Counted from the stretch's first letter, positions 1 through 10,149 are shown. The stretch: DNA of 64,000 nt from Paenibacillus lutimineralis (GCF_003991425.1 NZ_CP034346.1:5059501-5123500), one strand, 5' to 3'. Program-made: numbers and translations. The notes: generated by a model from the letters alone, not told the origin.

Positions 1-157
1 GATCCTCGGAATCCAAAGGAACGACCATCATATATTTGGCGTCGGAACCGTCAACTTCGAACTTCATAATTACTTCGAATTCTTCTTCATTCCCCTCTTC
101 GTTGGGAATATAAATAATCTCCGGTTCTTCTTCATAGCCAATACGATCTTTAGACAT
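1..157 (-). CDS. yrzB: DUF1292 family protein (YrzB-like), C-terminus cut by window edge
   Basis: The minus frame opens with ATG at 157 and runs off the left edge. It encodes a very acidic small protein beginning MSKDRIGYEEEPEIIYIP, with a cluster of Glu and Asp residues and then a beta-rich stretch (FEVIMKFEVDGSDAKYMMVV). This is the pattern of the DUF1292/YrzB family. The function of the family is not established. It lies 11 bp downstream of the RuvX gene and is the last visible member of the conserved ireB-ruvX-yrzB order, so it is probably co-transcribed with them. The normal length is about 90-110 residues; only 52 are visible. Confidence 0.85.
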   Translation of the reverse strand, partial: MSKDRIGYEEEPEIIYIPNEEGNEEEFEVIMKFEVDGSDAKYMMVVPLDSED

Positions 158-168
158 AGCGATCACCC

Positions 169-585
169 TCACTTTTTACTCTTAGAGTCCAAATAATTTT
201 GCAAAATCAAGCTCGCGGCCATTTTGTCCACGACCCCTTTGCGTTTCTTCCTGCTCACATCTGCCTCGATCAGCGTTCGATGTGCTGAGACCGTAGTCAG
301 ACGCTCATCCCACAAGTGCACAGGCACCTGCAGCATTTCATGCAATTGCTCCGCAAAGGCCTTGCATATTTCACCACGGGGACCAATCGTACCATTCATA
401 TTCTTCGGAAGCCCGACCACGACCTCTTCCACTTCATGCTGGCTAACCAGCTCAGCAATCCGCTTCAGCTCCGCCCCTTCTTTGCGGCGTTCAATGACTT
501 CAAGTCCTTGGGCCGTCCATCCGAGCTCATCGCTAATCGCGACTCCGATTCGTGCATCCCCATAATCAAGACCTAGAATTTTCAT
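169..585 (-). CDS. ruvX: Putative pre-16S rRNA nuclease / Holliday junction resolvase-like RuvX (YqgF)
   Basis: A 138-residue RNase H-fold protein of full family length. Acidic residues expected in the active site are visible: D7 in LGLDYGDARIG, E94 in WDERLTT and D120 in VVDKMAA, with the family motif GLPKNMNG at about 59-66. Members of YqgF/RuvX have been described both as Holliday-junction resolvases and as nucleases that mature the 5' end of 16S rRNA; which role applies cannot be read from sequence. It is only 8 bp downstream of the IreB-like gene and directly upstream of the DUF1292 gene, the same order as yrzL-yrrK-yrzB in B. subtilis. Cytoplasmic. Confidence 0.93.
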   Translation of the reverse strand: MKILGLDYGDARIGVAISDELGWTAQGLEVIERRKEGAELKRIAELVSQHEVEEVVVGLPKNMNGTIGPRGEICKAFAEQLHEMLQVPVHLWDERLTTVSAHRTLIEADVSRKKRKGVVDKMAASLILQNYLDSKSKK

Positions 586-593
586 AACTTCTC

Positions 594-854
594 CTAACGA
601 TGACCAGCCAGATAGTATCTCACCAGTTCCTCAATCAGCTCGTCGCGCTCCTTCTTGCGAACCAAGCTTCTTGCGTTGTTATGCCGTGGTATATACGCCG
701 GATCACCCGACAGCAAATACCCGACAATCTGGTTAATCGGATTATAATCCTTCTCCTGAAGCGCATCATACACCGTAAGAAGGATACCTTCTGCCGACGC
801 TTGCTGCTCATCTCCTGTTACATTGAACTTGACGGTTTTATCCATGGAGTCCAT
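594..854 (-). CDS. ireB: IreB family regulatory phosphoprotein (YrzL)
   Basis: An 86-residue protein with the highly conserved block [20 protein letters not shown] of the IreB (formerly DUF965) family, followed by a charged C-terminus. The length is normal. In enterococci IreB is a small substrate of the PASTA kinase IreK and tunes cephalosporin resistance; that role is known only there and is not shown for this organism. It sits between alaS and ruvX, as yrzL does in B. subtilis. Start ATG at 854 is preceded by GAGGTG. A copy of the dispersed repeat separates it from alaS, so it may have its own promoter. Confidence 0.92.
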   Translation of the reverse strand: MDSMDKTVKFNVTGDEQQASAEGILLTVYDALQEKDYNPINQIVGYLLSGDPAYIPRHNNARSLVRKKERDELIEELVRYYLAGHR

Positions 855-982
855 GACGACACCTCGCTTCCTCAGACATCCACCATCTGCTTAAATCGTC
901 TTGATCTAACCTTACTATATCATATCACGGGCTCCATAAGGAAACATTCACTGAATAAAAGCTTCCATGATCTCAGGACTTT

Positions 983-1155
983 AAGAGGTTGTTTCAAAAA
1001 GTCCACTTTTGATCACGATGTAATACTAAAGGCTTATTCGGCATCGAATCTTGAATTCACCCGGGACCTCCGGTGCTCACGTACCCACTACGTACGCTCC
1101 GCTCCTCAGTCCCTAGCTTCATCCAACCTTCTCGGTGCTGAAAACCGACCTTTTT
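983..1155. repeat. Dispersed ~180-bp repeat, copy A
   Basis: First of seven copies of a repeat family. Its left end is AGGTTGTTTCAAAAAGTCC and its right end is GTGCTGAAAACCGACCTTTT, approximately inverted complements of each other. The inner block holds CACGTAC and GTACG arms that can form an apical hairpin. The right end runs up to and supplies the stop codon of alaS (complement 1155-1157), so the element abuts the gene with no spacer. Confidence 0.9.
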
Positions 1156-3779
1156 TACACCTGGGAAGCGATCCATTCTTCTGCTACCTTCAGGGCTTCC
1201 TCCAGTTTGGAAGCATCCTTGCCGCCAGCTTGGGCCATATCCGGGCGGCCGCCACCGCCACCACCACATACCGCAGCGACTTCCTTGACCAATTTGCCAG
1301 CGTGCAGCCCACGCTTCACTTCCGACTCCGGAACTACGACAACAAAATTCACTTTATCTTGTGCAGGCGCTCCAAGAACTAGAACAGCATCAGGCAGTTT
1401 GCCCTTCAGCTCATCCGCCAAGGTGCGCAGCGCATCCATGCTTCCTGCATCGACGCGAGCGGCCAGTAGCTTCGTCTCGCCAATGGTCACGACCTGGCTG
1501 GTCAGTGATCCGGCTTCGATTGAGCTCAGCTTGCCTTGTAACGATTCATTCTCACGCTCCAGCTCTTTTAATTGATGCTGCAGTGCCTCAACCCGCTTCG
1601 GAACATCGGCGATGTTTGCTTTGAGTAAACCGCCAGCCTGCTTCAGAAGATCAAGCTGCTCTTCCATGAACTGATAAGCTCCGCGACCAGTTACTGCCTC
1701 GATCCGTCGTACACCCGAGCCGATTCCACTCTCACTGATCAGCTTGAACAGGCCAATCTCCGCCGTATTGTTCACATGACACCCTCCGCACAACTCGAGG
1801 CTGTAGTCCCCTGCTTTAACGACACGGACGACATCGCCATATTTCTCGCCGAACAGGGCCATGGCTCCTAATGCCTTCGCTTCATCAATTGGCATTTGCC
1901 GGGTGATGATATCGAGTGCATTCCAGATCTGCTCATTCACACGGCGTTCTATTACCGCAAGCTCCTCCGCAGAGATGCTGCCCAGGTGAGAGAAGTCGAA
2001 GCGCAAACGCTGCGGCTCTACCAAAGAACCTGCTTGATTAACATGTTCGCCAAGCGTCTCTTTCAACGCTTTGTGCAGCAAGTGCGTAGCCGTATGGTTC
2101 TTCACGATGTCGCGCCGCATCTCGCCACTTACTTCCGCCTTCACTTCCGTACCGGAACGCAGCTCGCCGGACAGTACGGTCACTTGATGCACATGCTGAC
2201 CACGCGGAGCCTTGAATAATCCGGTAACCTCAGCACGCGAGGAAGCATCGGAGATGATCCCCTGGTCGCTGACCTGTCCACCGCTCTCCGCGTAGAAAGG
2301 CGTCTTCTCCAGAATGATTTGGCCTGTCTGCCCTGCGGACAGCACATCAACAAATGCACCCTCAGAGACGATCGCCACAATTTTAGTAGTAACATTAAGC
2401 TCATTATATCCAACGAACTCTGATTTAGTCGTTAAATCAGAGAGGACTCCGCCCTGAATTTTCATGCTAGCTCCATCATGACGAGCTGAACGCGCACGCG
2501 TACGCTGTTCCTCCATCGCCGCTTCGAAGCCCTCACGGTCTACATTCAGACCATGCTCAAGCGCAAAGTCTTCCGTCAAATCAAGCGGGAATCCATAAGT
2601 ATCGTAGAGCTTAAAGGCATTGGCCCCACTAATCACCGTATGACCTGTTGACTTGGCCTCTGCACTCATCTCTGCCAGAATAGACAAGCCTTCCGTCAGC
2701 GTCTCATGGAAGCGTTCCTCTTCGTTATGAACGACCTTCTCGATAAATTCACGTTTCTCTACGACATCTGGATAGTAGCTGCCCATTACTTCACCAACAG
2801 TTTCCACTAGTGTGTACATGAACGGCTTGTCCAGGCCGAGCATCTTCCCATAGCGAACCGCACGGCGCAGCAAACGGCGGATGACATACCCGCGGCCTTC
2901 ATTAGAAGGAAGCACGCCATCGGACACAGCGAACGCAACCGTACGAATATGGTCAGCGATGACTTTGAACGCTACATCCAGGTCTTCTTTCTCCCCATAC
3001 TTCACATTAGCCAGCTTGGCCGTCTTCTGAATCAGCGGCTGGAAAATATCGGTATCGAAGTTGGAGTTCACATCTTGCAGAATTGAAGCAAAGCGCTCCA
3101 GGCCTGCCCCGGTATCAATGTTCTTGTTAGGGAGCGGTGTATAGCTGCCGTCCTTATTGTGATTGAATTGCGAGAATACGAGGTTCCATACTTCGAGATA
3201 GCGTTCGTTCTCTCCCCCCGGGTACATTTCCGGATCAGTAGCATCTCCATACGCTTCGCCGCGATCATAGAAAATTTCTGTACAAGGCCCGCATGGACCT
3301 TCACCGATATCCCAGAAGTTGTCCTCCAGTTTGATAATCCGTTCAGCCGGCAGGCCTACCTTCTCATTCCAAAGCTTGAAAGCTTCTTCATCTTCAGGAT
3401 ATACAGTTACAGACAGGCGCTCCGGATCGAAGCCAATCCACTCTTTGCCGGTCAGGAATTCCCAGGCCCAAGTGATCGCTTCCTCCTTGAAATAATCTCC
3501 AATGGAGAAGTTGCCCAGCATCTCGAAGAAAGTATGGTGCCGACGCGTCTTACCCACATTCTCAATATCATTGGTACGGATACATTTCTGCGAATTCGCC
3601 AGGCGCGGATTCTCCGGCTTCACCCGGCCATCAAAATAAGGCTTGAGCGGTGCCATACCGGCATTGATCCAAAGCAGGGATGGATCGTTATGCGGTACGA
3701 GCGAAGCGCTCGGTTCAATTTTATGCCCTTTGCTGGCAAAGAACTCCAGCCATTTGGAGCGAATTTCACTTGCTTTCAT
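1155..3779 (-). CDS. alaS: Alanine--tRNA ligase
   Basis: An 874-residue class II aminoacyl-tRNA synthetase that charges tRNA-Ala in the cytoplasm. It starts [19 protein letters not shown] and has the N-terminal catalytic domain (motif around [12 protein letters not shown]), the internal editing domain with the zinc-type sites HTATHLLH and CGGCH that clears Ser/Gly-tRNA, and the C-terminal DHHA1 domain with a glycine-rich [15 protein letters not shown] tract. Length matches the family (about 875). It is preceded by a T-box leader with its own sigma-A promoter, so expression should rise when uncharged tRNA-Ala accumulates. Its stop codon falls at the edge of repeat copy A. Confidence 0.98.
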   Translation of the reverse strand: MKASEIRSKWLEFFASKGHKIEPSASLVPHNDPSLLWINAGMAPLKPYFDGRVKPENPRLANSQKCIRTNDIENVGKTRRHHTFFEMLGNFSIGDYFKEEAITWAWEFLTGKEWIGFDPERLSVTVYPEDEEAFKLWNEKVGLPAERIIKLEDNFWDIGEGPCGPCTEIFYDRGEAYGDATDPEMYPGGENERYLEVWNLVFSQFNHNKDGSYTPLPNKNIDTGAGLERFASILQDVNSNFDTDIFQPLIQKTAKLANVKYGEKEDLDVAFKVIADHIRTVAFAVSDGVLPSNEGRGYVIRRLLRRAVRYGKMLGLDKPFMYTLVETVGEVMGSYYPDVVEKREFIEKVVHNEEERFHETLTEGLSILAEMSAEAKSTGHTVISGANAFKLYDTYGFPLDLTEDFALEHGLNVDREGFEAAMEEQRTRARSARHDGASMKIQGGVLSDLTTKSEFVGYNELNVTTKIVAIVSEGAFVDVLSAGQTGQIILEKTPFYAESGGQVSDQGIISDASSRAEVTGLFKAPRGQHVHQVTVLSGELRSGTEVKAEVSGEMRRDIVKNHTATHLLHKALKETLGEHVNQAGSLVEPQRLRFDFSHLGSISAEELAVIERRVNEQIWNALDIITRQMPIDEAKALGAMALFGEKYGDVVRVVKAGDYSLELCGGCHVNNTAEIGLFKLISESGIGSGVRRIEAVTGRGAYQFMEEQLDLLKQAGGLLKANIADVPKRVEALQHQLKELERENESLQGKLSSIEAGSLTSQVVTIGETKLLAARVDAGSMDALRTLADELKGKLPDAVLVLGAPAQDKVNFVVVVPESEVKRGLHAGKLVKEVAAVCGGGGGGRPDMAQAGGKDASKLEEALKVAEEWIASQV

Positions 3780-3863
3780 TGAATACTCCCCCTAATTATT
3801 AACGTTTGGTTAAGCTTGTTTGCTACATCGAATTGTAAACATTTGTGAAAATTTGTGACAATC

Positions 3864-4250
3864 TGAAAAACAAAAAAACGTCCTCTGAAATTCAGGGACG
3901 ATTTAATCGCGGTACCACCCTGGTTATCGCTGGAACAGTGCCGGCTGAAGTATCCTATGGAACATTCTCCAAAGTCATCTTCCGTCATCCGGATTCTAGC
4001 GATCGCCTTGTCAGTCCGATAACGGGGACCTGCCGGTGATTTTGAACTCACACTCAGAAATCAGCTTTCCATCCGCCCGTATTTCGGGTTCTCTCAGCCA
4101 TCATACCTTGCTATGTCTATACAGACAATCGGATATGAAGAAACCCTTCTCTGCAAAAATCCGTTTACGAATGTACTTCATCTCATCATCGCTTTTCTGC
4201 TATAACTGGGGCTTCCCCCAATAGCTTCAAGACATATTTTTCGAACATAA
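3864..4250 (-). promoter_or_regulatory. T-box riboswitch leader of alaS
   Basis: On the minus strand the conserved T-box AGGGTGGTACCGCG lies at complement 3908-3921. It is followed by an intrinsic terminator whose stem is at 3879-3900, with a U-run down to about 3864. The stem I internal loop shows AGTA (complement 4174-4177) facing GGAAAGCTG. The triplet after GAA-A, GCU at complement 4063-4065, is an alanine codon and is the likely specifier. Uncharged tRNA-Ala would pair with GCU and the T-box to block termination and allow alaS transcription. Confidence 0.95.
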
Positions 4251-4257
4251 CATTTTT

Positions 4258-4286
4258 AGTATATAGGGCAATATGCACAGTGTCAA
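4258..4286 (-). promoter_or_regulatory. Sigma-A promoter of the alaS T-box leader
   Basis: Reading the minus strand, a perfect -35 TTGACA (complement 4281-4286) and a -10 TATACT (complement 4258-4263) are separated by exactly 17 bases. Transcription should start near 4250, at the beginning of the T-box leader. The -35 overlaps the stop codon of the RbsB-like gene remnant just upstream. Confidence 0.88.
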
Positions 4287-4396
4287 TGCACCAAGGGGAT
4301 CACATCGTTATGCGCAAATACCGTTTGTACATCGCCGTTGCTTTGCAGGATATTCTCCATCACGCTAAGTCCTTTGGCCCGGTCGAGCTGTATATC
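4283..4396 (-). pseudogene. Fragment of a ribose-type (RbsB-like) periplasmic-binding protein gene
   Basis: Directly after the stop codon of the AI-2E family gene the minus strand holds a 37-codon open stretch reading DIQLDRAKGLSVMENILQ, then SNGDVQTVFAHNDVIPLVH and TGA. It closely resembles the internal region of RbsB-type sugar-binding proteins (compare E. coli DRIKGLNVMQNLL...PDVQAVFAQNDEMALGAL, recalled from memory). There is no start codon context, ribosome site or rest of the gene, so it reads as a relic. Its terminal TGA lies inside the alaS -35 box. Identification is by motif similarity only. Confidence 0.72.
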
Positions 4397-4399
4397 ACT

Positions 4400-5467
4400 C
4401 TATACCGTCTTCCGACGTACATAGTAAGTATAGAAATGTTGTAGAATCACCTTGCCAACCGCGAACATGGGAACCGCAACAATAAGCCCGGGAACGCCTG
4501 CGATCTCACCACCGACCAGCAGAGCGAAAATGATCAACATCGGGTGCAAATGTAACGTTCGTCCCACCACCTGCGGCGAGATAATATTGCTCTCGATTGT
4601 CTGGCACAGCATATTAACGAGCAGGACGAACAGCGCCATTTTCCAGGAAATCGTCAGTGCCATCAGCATGGCTGGAGCAGCCCCAAGAAAAGGGCCTAGA
4701 TACGGAATGATGTTGCATACAGCAACGACACCTGCCAGTAAGAGAGCGAATGGCATGCCGATAATCATATAGCCAATATAAGCCAGCACACCGATAATGA
4801 CGCAGACGAGCAGTTGTCCGCGTATATAGTTCCCCAACGCTTCGTCAATCTCCTTCAGTAACGAGACGATCGATTTGCGATGCGTTCGGGGAAGATACTG
4901 CAGAATCATACGCTCGAATGTATCAAAGTCTTTGAGGATATAGAAGATGAGGAAAGGGATAATGAACACGTTGAAGACAATGTTTAAGGTCGTGCCAATA
5001 TTGTTAAGAAAATCAGAGATTGACGTGGCCATTCGTTGTTCGACCTGGAAGAACCAGTTGTTCATTCCCATGCGAATGCTTCCCGGAAGGATGCTGTTAT
5101 CAAAGCGGTTCATAAATTGCTGCGTATGCATGGTAAGCTGCGGCAAATGTTCGCCCAATTCTTCAAGCTGTTCTACGAACATTGGGATGACATTCATTAG
5201 AATGACCGATAGGCTCGTTAGAAACACTGCATAAATGAGCAGTACCGCCATCGTCCTTGGTACCTTACGCCCGCCAAGCATTTTTACAATTGGATTAAGT
5301 ACATAGGAGATTATCATAGCGATCACGAACGGGGCAAAGATCGCTTTCAGGAATCCGTAAATGACAGCAAACATCGGACGAAGTTGCCAAATAAAATATA
5401 AAATAATGAGCCCCAGCAGCAGCCAGACTCCATAACGGAATAGCTTGCTTTTTAGGAACGGCTCCAT
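4400..5467 (-). CDS. yrrI: AI-2E family transporter (YrrI-like, PerM/TqsA superfamily)
   Basis: A 355-residue integral membrane protein with paired N-terminal helices (FRYGVWLLLGLIILYFIWQL, then an Ile/Leu-rich second pair) and a C-terminal bundle with the family pattern GPFLGAAPAMLMALTISW and SNIISPQVVGRTLHLHPM. Length is typical. The family was named for putative autoinducer-2 export, but members have varied substrates (some are Na+/H+ or Na+/Li+ antiporters), so the cargo is unknown. It sits upstream of alaS as yrrI does in B. subtilis. Transcription is toward alaS, but the alaS leader has its own promoter. Confidence 0.9.
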   Translation of the reverse strand: MEPFLKSKLFRYGVWLLLGLIILYFIWQLRPMFAVIYGFLKAIFAPFVIAMIISYVLNPIVKMLGGRKVPRTMAVLLIYAVFLTSLSVILMNVIPMFVEQLEELGEHLPQLTMHTQQFMNRFDNSILPGSIRMGMNNWFFQVEQRMATSISDFLNNIGTTLNIVFNVFIIPFLIFYILKDFDTFERMILQYLPRTHRKSIVSLLKEIDEALGNYIRGQLLVCVIIGVLAYIGYMIIGMPFALLLAGVVAVCNIIPYLGPFLGAAPAMLMALTISWKMALFVLLVNMLCQTIESNIISPQVVGRTLHLHPMLIIFALLVGGEIAGVPGLIVAVPMFAVGKVILQHFYTYYVRRKTV

Positions 5468-5548
5468 TGTCTCTCATTCCTCCCTGCATATGGACCAGCT
5501 ATGGAAAGTATATGCGAAGGCCAGGAAAAATAACCGCCGACATGCAAA

Positions 5549-5579
5549 AAGCCCTTCTCCCGAAATGGGAGAAGAGCTT
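5549..5579 (-). terminator. Intrinsic terminator after the zinc-ribbon gene
   Basis: The inverted repeat AAGCTCTTCTCCC / GGGAGAAGGGCTT has a 5-base loop. On the minus strand it is followed by TTTTTG. It lies 26 bp beyond the stop of the small zinc-ribbon gene and before the AI-2E gene start. Confidence 0.85.
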
Positions 5580-5604
5580 CGTTGCAATCAGACTGTTGTT
5601 TTCA

Positions 5605-5814
5605 TTAAGAGAGATGTATTTGCGAGAAATCCTGCATGGATTCATCACCAAAGAACAAATCATCTAGAGAGCTGAGGGTTCCATCTTCTTCTACTTGATA
5701 GACCGACATCTTATCTCCGTTCACAGTCAATTCTATAAAGCAGCCCCAGCAATAATATTGGTGCGAACCGATCTTGCCAATATCCTTGGAACTGCAATTT
5801 GGACATTTCATCAT
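5605..5814 (-). CDS. Small zinc-ribbon-like hypothetical protein
   Basis: A protein of about 69 residues starting MMKCPNCSSKDIGKIG and carrying two CxxC knuckles (CPNC and CWGC) 14 residues apart, the signature of a small zinc ribbon. The C-terminal half is acidic (MSVYQVEEDGTLSSLDDLFF). I do not recognise a named family. Start choice: an ATG at 5814 with AGGTG six bases upstream; an in-frame GTG at 5823 is possible. It is followed by a strong terminator and lies 21 bp from the YrrD-like gene, so these two probably form a short transcript. Function unknown; nucleic-acid or protein binding would be a guess. Confidence 0.75.
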   Translation of the reverse strand: MMKCPNCSSKDIGKIGSHQYYCWGCFIELTVNGDKMSVYQVEEDGTLSSLDDLFFGDESMQDFSQIHLS

Positions 5815-5835
5815 ACACATCACCTATCCTATACG

Positions 5836-6351
5836 TTAACTGAATTCATCGTTCTCCAGAAGTCTTTGCTCACTATTTGCAGGGACCATAATGGCATGCT
5901 CCCCCTTCGTCATTTCCGAAATATAAGGAAGCTTCTTGCGCCCCTCAATCAGATCGGACAAGAAGCCGTCACTGATTTCAATACCTGTAATTGTATTACC
6001 CATTTCCTGGTCAAAATAAACATCGCTAACATAACCTATCATCGAACCGTCCGCTGTAAGAATGGGCAGTTCCTTAATTCTGCCGCTACCTGATAAGAAG
6101 GTAAGCTGTATATTCTCGGCATTCCATACTTGGATAGCCTGTTGATTACGAATCATCACGGCATCTTCGCCGTACGCGACGATATCATTCCAAGGGACCG
6201 CTCTAAGATGCGGAGAGAAGAACATCTTCCCCTCTAATTGAATCCCCGAGATGGCCCAATCCTGATCTAGCAGGATATCAGAGACCTTCCCGACCCTTTT
6301 GCCGTTCTCTATATCAAATACAGCAAGTCCTATTAATTGCTGCAGCCTCAT
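5836..6351 (-). CDS. yrrD: PRC-barrel domain protein (YrrD-like)
   Basis: About 171 residues with two PRC-barrel-like repeats: an N-terminal one (MRLQQLIGLAVFDIENGKRV, then VSDILLDQDW) and a second (LPILTADGSMIGYVSDVYFD, then TGIEISDG). PRC barrels are small beta domains found in RimM and photosynthetic reaction-centre H subunits and usually mediate protein contacts. The ATG at 6351 is chosen because AGGAGG lies eight bases upstream; a longer frame from 6396 lacks such a site. B. subtilis YrrD occupies the equivalent place near the desulfurase and alaS. Function unknown. Confidence 0.85.
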   Translation of the reverse strand: MRLQQLIGLAVFDIENGKRVGKVSDILLDQDWAISGIQLEGKMFFSPHLRAVPWNDIVAYGEDAVMIRNQQAIQVWNAENIQLTFLSGSGRIKELPILTADGSMIGYVSDVYFDQEMGNTITGIEISDGFLSDLIEGRKKLPYISEMTKGEHAIMVPANSEQRLLENDEFS

Positions 6352-6438
6352 AGTATGCGGTCCTCCTAAAGCAGGGTATCCCTGAACGTACCGCAATAAA
6401 AAACTTAATCCTCCTCCCTCAGATTGGATAGAAAACGA

Positions 6439-7599
6439 CTAATATTTTCTACTACGTATACGATCGAGAATGGTTGCAATTTTTTTTGCAGTAATTTTAA
6501 TTTCTTCTATAGTATTACCCAATCCGAAGCTAAATCGAACCGCGGATTGTAAAAGATTTGGCGGAAGATGCATCGCTTCAAGCACATGCGAAGGCTCTAA
6601 TGATCCTGAAGTACATGCCGAACCGCTCGAAATAGCAATTCCCTCCATATCCAGATTCATGAGCATCGTCTCTGTACCGCATTCCGGGAAGCTAATGTTC
6701 AGGATGTGAGCCAGATGATGCTCAGGATGTCCATTAATATGATAGTGGCTGCTGCCGACCAGTTCTTCAAGCTCTGTAAGCAGCGACCCGCGCAGCTCTT
6801 CATCACGGCTTGTCCGTTCGTGGAGTTCAAGTTTGGCCAATTCTGCCGCTTTGGCGAAGCCAGCAATTCCGGCCATATTTTCGGTGCCAGCCCGGCGTGT
6901 CCGCTCTTGCAGGCCGCCATACTGCAGCGGCTCCAGCTTGATATTCTTACCTACGTACAATGCACCTACGCCTTGTGGGCCGTTAATTTTATGTGAAGAG
7001 AAGCTCATCAAGTCGACTGGCAATTCGCTAAGATGGATCGGCAATGCTCCTAGCGCTTGCACAGCGTCAACATGAAAAGCGATGTCACGCTCAGCCGTTA
7101 TCTGTCCGATCTCTGAGATCGGCTGAATCGTTCCAACTTCATTGTTCGCGTATATGACCGAGACGAGAATTGTATCAGGACGGATCGCTTCCGCAACTTG
7201 CTCCGGATGAATTCTACCATAGCGATCGACTGGTAAATAAGTAACCTCATACCCATCCTTTTCCAACCTTTGGCATGTATGCAGCACCGCATGGTGCTCA
7301 GTCCCTGTCGTGATGATATGCTTGCCCCGTTCCGCACGGGCGGCAGCGACTCCGAACAATGCCAGATTATCGCTTTCCGTCCCCCCCGCGGTGAAGACCA
7401 GTTCATCTGGTCGGCAGCCTACCACAGCGGACACCTGATCCCGCGCTGAACTGATCAGTCTCTTGGCTGCCCGTCCGAAGGAGTGAACGCTGGAAGCATT
7501 CCCGTATTGCTCGGTCATCACCTTCATCATCACTTCAGCCACTTCGGGGCGGATGGGTGTAGACGCCGCATGATCCAAATATATATTGTTCATTTTCAT
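6439..7599 (-). CDS. iscS: Cysteine desulfurase (NifS/IscS-like, YrvO-type)
   Basis: A 386-residue fold-type I PLP enzyme that removes sulfur from L-cysteine as an enzyme-bound persulfide. Visible features are the opening MKMNNIYLDHAASTP, THDAV-like TEHHAV for PLP stacking, HVDAVQALG, the Schiff-base lysine in SSHKINGPQG (about 204) and the active-site cysteine in SSGSACTSGS (about 329). In B. subtilis the equivalent YrvO donates sulfur to MnmA for 2-thiouridine; mnmA is encoded 1.1 kb away here, supporting the same role. ATG at 7599 is preceded by AAGGTG; an ATG at 7608 lacks a site. Confidence 0.94.
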   Translation of the reverse strand: MKMNNIYLDHAASTPIRPEVAEVMMKVMTEQYGNASSVHSFGRAAKRLISSARDQVSAVVGCRPDELVFTAGGTESDNLALFGVAAARAERGKHIITTGTEHHAVLHTCQRLEKDGYEVTYLPVDRYGRIHPEQVAEAIRPDTILVSVIYANNEVGTIQPISEIGQITAERDIAFHVDAVQALGALPIHLSELPVDLMSFSSHKINGPQGVGALYVGKNIKLEPLQYGGLQERTRRAGTENMAGIAGFAKAAELAKLELHERTSRDEELRGSLLTELEELVGSSHYHINGHPEHHLAHILNISFPECGTETMLMNLDMEGIAISSGSACTSGSLEPSHVLEAMHLPPNLLQSAVRFSFGLGNTIEEIKITAKKIATILDRIRSRKY

Positions 7600-8026
7600 G
7601 AATATCACCTTATCCCTATAGATCTATGTCAATCAGTATTAACTGCACCTGATACTTCAATCTGAAAACTCAATCAGAACTTCAATCGGATACTTCAAAC
7701 TGAACTTCAAATCTGACAATCCAACCTTCCACAAATGCAAACGGACGGCTTCCCAACGGAGAAACCACCCCATGAAAACTTCCCTAGCGGATCAAACTAA
7801 TTATGACTCTTTTCGTGCTGATCCATTACGCTCTAAAACTGCCTTAATCCGCTCAACCATGCGATTCTTGGCATGGATACTATAGCACTGTTGTCACGGC
7901 TCAGCAATGCCCGCTTCTGCGATTTGATGCAAAAATGACTCCTGGTAAGGAGTCATTTTTGTGAATTTATATCCGGATTTTCCACTTAAGGAAGGTAAGT
8001 AGCACTAAATTAATCTACAGATTCAT
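7600..8026. other. Intergenic region between iscS and cymR
   Basis: No convincing gene. From about 7645 to 7725 there is a run of loosely repeated ACTTCAATC(T/G)GA-like units. A bidirectional terminator sits at 7931-7960. On the minus strand, between about 7780 and 7875, a short open stretch ends VERIKAVLERNGSARKES and a stop; it has no start or ribosome site and I do not recognise it, so it may be a relic or chance. Confidence 0.5.
7931..7960. terminator. Bidirectional intrinsic terminator downstream of cymR
   Basis: AAAAATGACTCCT and AGGAGTCATTTTT form a perfect stem around a 4-base loop, flanked by A-run and T-run. It ends cymR transcription on the minus strand. Confidence 0.9.
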
Positions 8027-8446
8027 TTAGATATAGAACATATAGTTCTCTTTAGTACTTTGCTCTTCGAATGTAATTAAATCCTCCAGGGTCGTAGAAT
8101 CCAACACTTCAGCGATGCTATCGCGGATTCTAAGCCACAGATCACGTTTGGCCGGATCGTCCTCCTCCGTAAAATCCACCGGTGAGATCGGTCCTTCAAG
8201 TACACGGATAATATCTCCGGCTGTAATCTCGGAGGCGTCGCGGGACAGGATATAGCCGCCATACGCGCCGCGGATGCTCTTGACAAGGCCAGCATTACGA
8301 AGCGGGGCAATCAATTGTTCCAGATAATGCTCCGATAATTGATTTTTCTCAGCGATACTTTTCAGGGAAGTTGGTCCCTCGCCGAATTTTGCCGCCAGCT
8401 CCATCATGATCGTTAAGCCATAGCGTCCCTTTGTAGAAATCTTCAA
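8027..8446 (-). CDS. cymR: Rrf2-family transcriptional regulator CymR
   Basis: A 139-residue winged-helix regulator almost colinear with B. subtilis CymR: KISTKGRYGLTIMMELA, SLKSIAEKNQLSEHYLEQL, RNAGLVKSIRGAYGGY, ITAGDIIRVLEGPISP and the C-terminal YMFYI. CymR is the master repressor of cysteine metabolism in Bacilli and works in complex with the cysteine synthase CysK. It has no Fe-S cluster cysteines, as expected for CymR rather than IscR. A TTG start at 8446 is preferred because GAGGTGG lies just upstream; a second in-frame TTG at 8464 precedes that site. Its place beside the desulfurase and mnmA matches B. subtilis. Confidence 0.95.
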   Translation of the reverse strand: MKISTKGRYGLTIMMELAAKFGEGPTSLKSIAEKNQLSEHYLEQLIAPLRNAGLVKSIRGAYGGYILSRDASEITAGDIIRVLEGPISPVDFTEEDDPAKRDLWLRIRDSIAEVLDSTTLEDLITFEEQSTKENYMFYI

Positions 8447-8657
8447 AGAAGCCACCTCTTTCAATTTTCAAATAATCTTTATATAATGGAACCTTGATCA
8501 AGAAGAGAATAGTATTACTCTCTATTCCTATCACTTACCTCTGCTTATCGTATCATATCCTTTATAGCTTTGGGAAATAAATCTCTCATCAAAATCGTAC
8601 AATTTATTCAGCGATGCTAGCTGAGGGTAAACTGATCGTATACATCGCCGGGGTATA

Positions 8658-8666
8658 TGTTACAAT
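8658..8666 (+). promoter_or_regulatory. Possible extended -10 promoter of mnmA
   Basis: TGTTACAAT gives a TGn-extended -10 (TACAAT) about 40 bp before the mnmA ATG. No good -35 is visible at 17 bases upstream. Confidence 0.4.
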
Positions 8667-8700
8667 AAAGAACAGGCCAATATCGGTCCTAAAGGAGTGA

Positions 8701-9828
<1,128 letters not shown>

Positions 9829-10100
9829 GCAACTGTCAGTTGAAGTTAATGTAATAAACAAACAGTGTATTGAGCAAAACCGGCTATTTCGGAAGCTAAG
9901 CGTACACTCAGGCATCTAACACAAAAAGAGAGGGATATTACGTATTACGCCCTCTCTTTTTGTGTTAGATGAAAGTTTCCAAGGCGTTGCCCAGGAAGCG
10001 GCTGCCCTTGATACTGGTGTACTAATCAATCCTCAGTAATGGTTGGAAAATATTAAGCAAAAGATAAGCATTCTTTAAGGTTTGGGCACGGATTCGTTAA
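9829..10100. other. Intergenic region after mnmA
   Basis: Apart from the terminator at 9914-9970, no gene is supported. An open stretch after it (about 9962-10039) reads DESFQGVAQEAAALDTGVL and ends INPQ-stop. It looks codon-like but has no ribosome site and no family I can name. Confidence 0.4.
9914..9970. terminator. Strong bidirectional terminator after mnmA
   Basis: A perfect 21-bp inverted repeat (9914-9934 with 9950-9970) containing GAGAGGG / CCCTCTC flanked by A5 and T5, with a 15-base loop. Confidence 0.93.
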
Positions 10101-10105
10101 GTTCT

Positions 10106-10149
10106 CCCCTCTAGACTGTTGGTAGAACATCTAAGAGGGGGATTTTTTT
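10106..10149 (+). promoter_or_regulatory. Hairpin plus T-run overlapping the ribosome site of the deacetylase gene
   Basis: CCCCTCTAGA (10106-10115) pairs with TCTAAGAGGGG (10130-10140, one bulged A), followed after GA by seven T (10143-10149). The 3' arm is the Shine-Dalgarno sequence of the next gene, and the T-run contains its TTG start. The structure could act as an attenuator or as a translational lock. Confidence 0.5.

Noticed and set aside
600..1382. 260-codon plus-strand frame spanning ireB, repeat copy A and the alaS end
   Set aside because: It is antisense to two conserved genes and runs through the repeat; no ribosome site or domain.
9962..10039. Short codon-like stretch after the mnmA terminator
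   Set aside because: No ribosome site and no family recognised; kept only as a remark in the intergenic entry.
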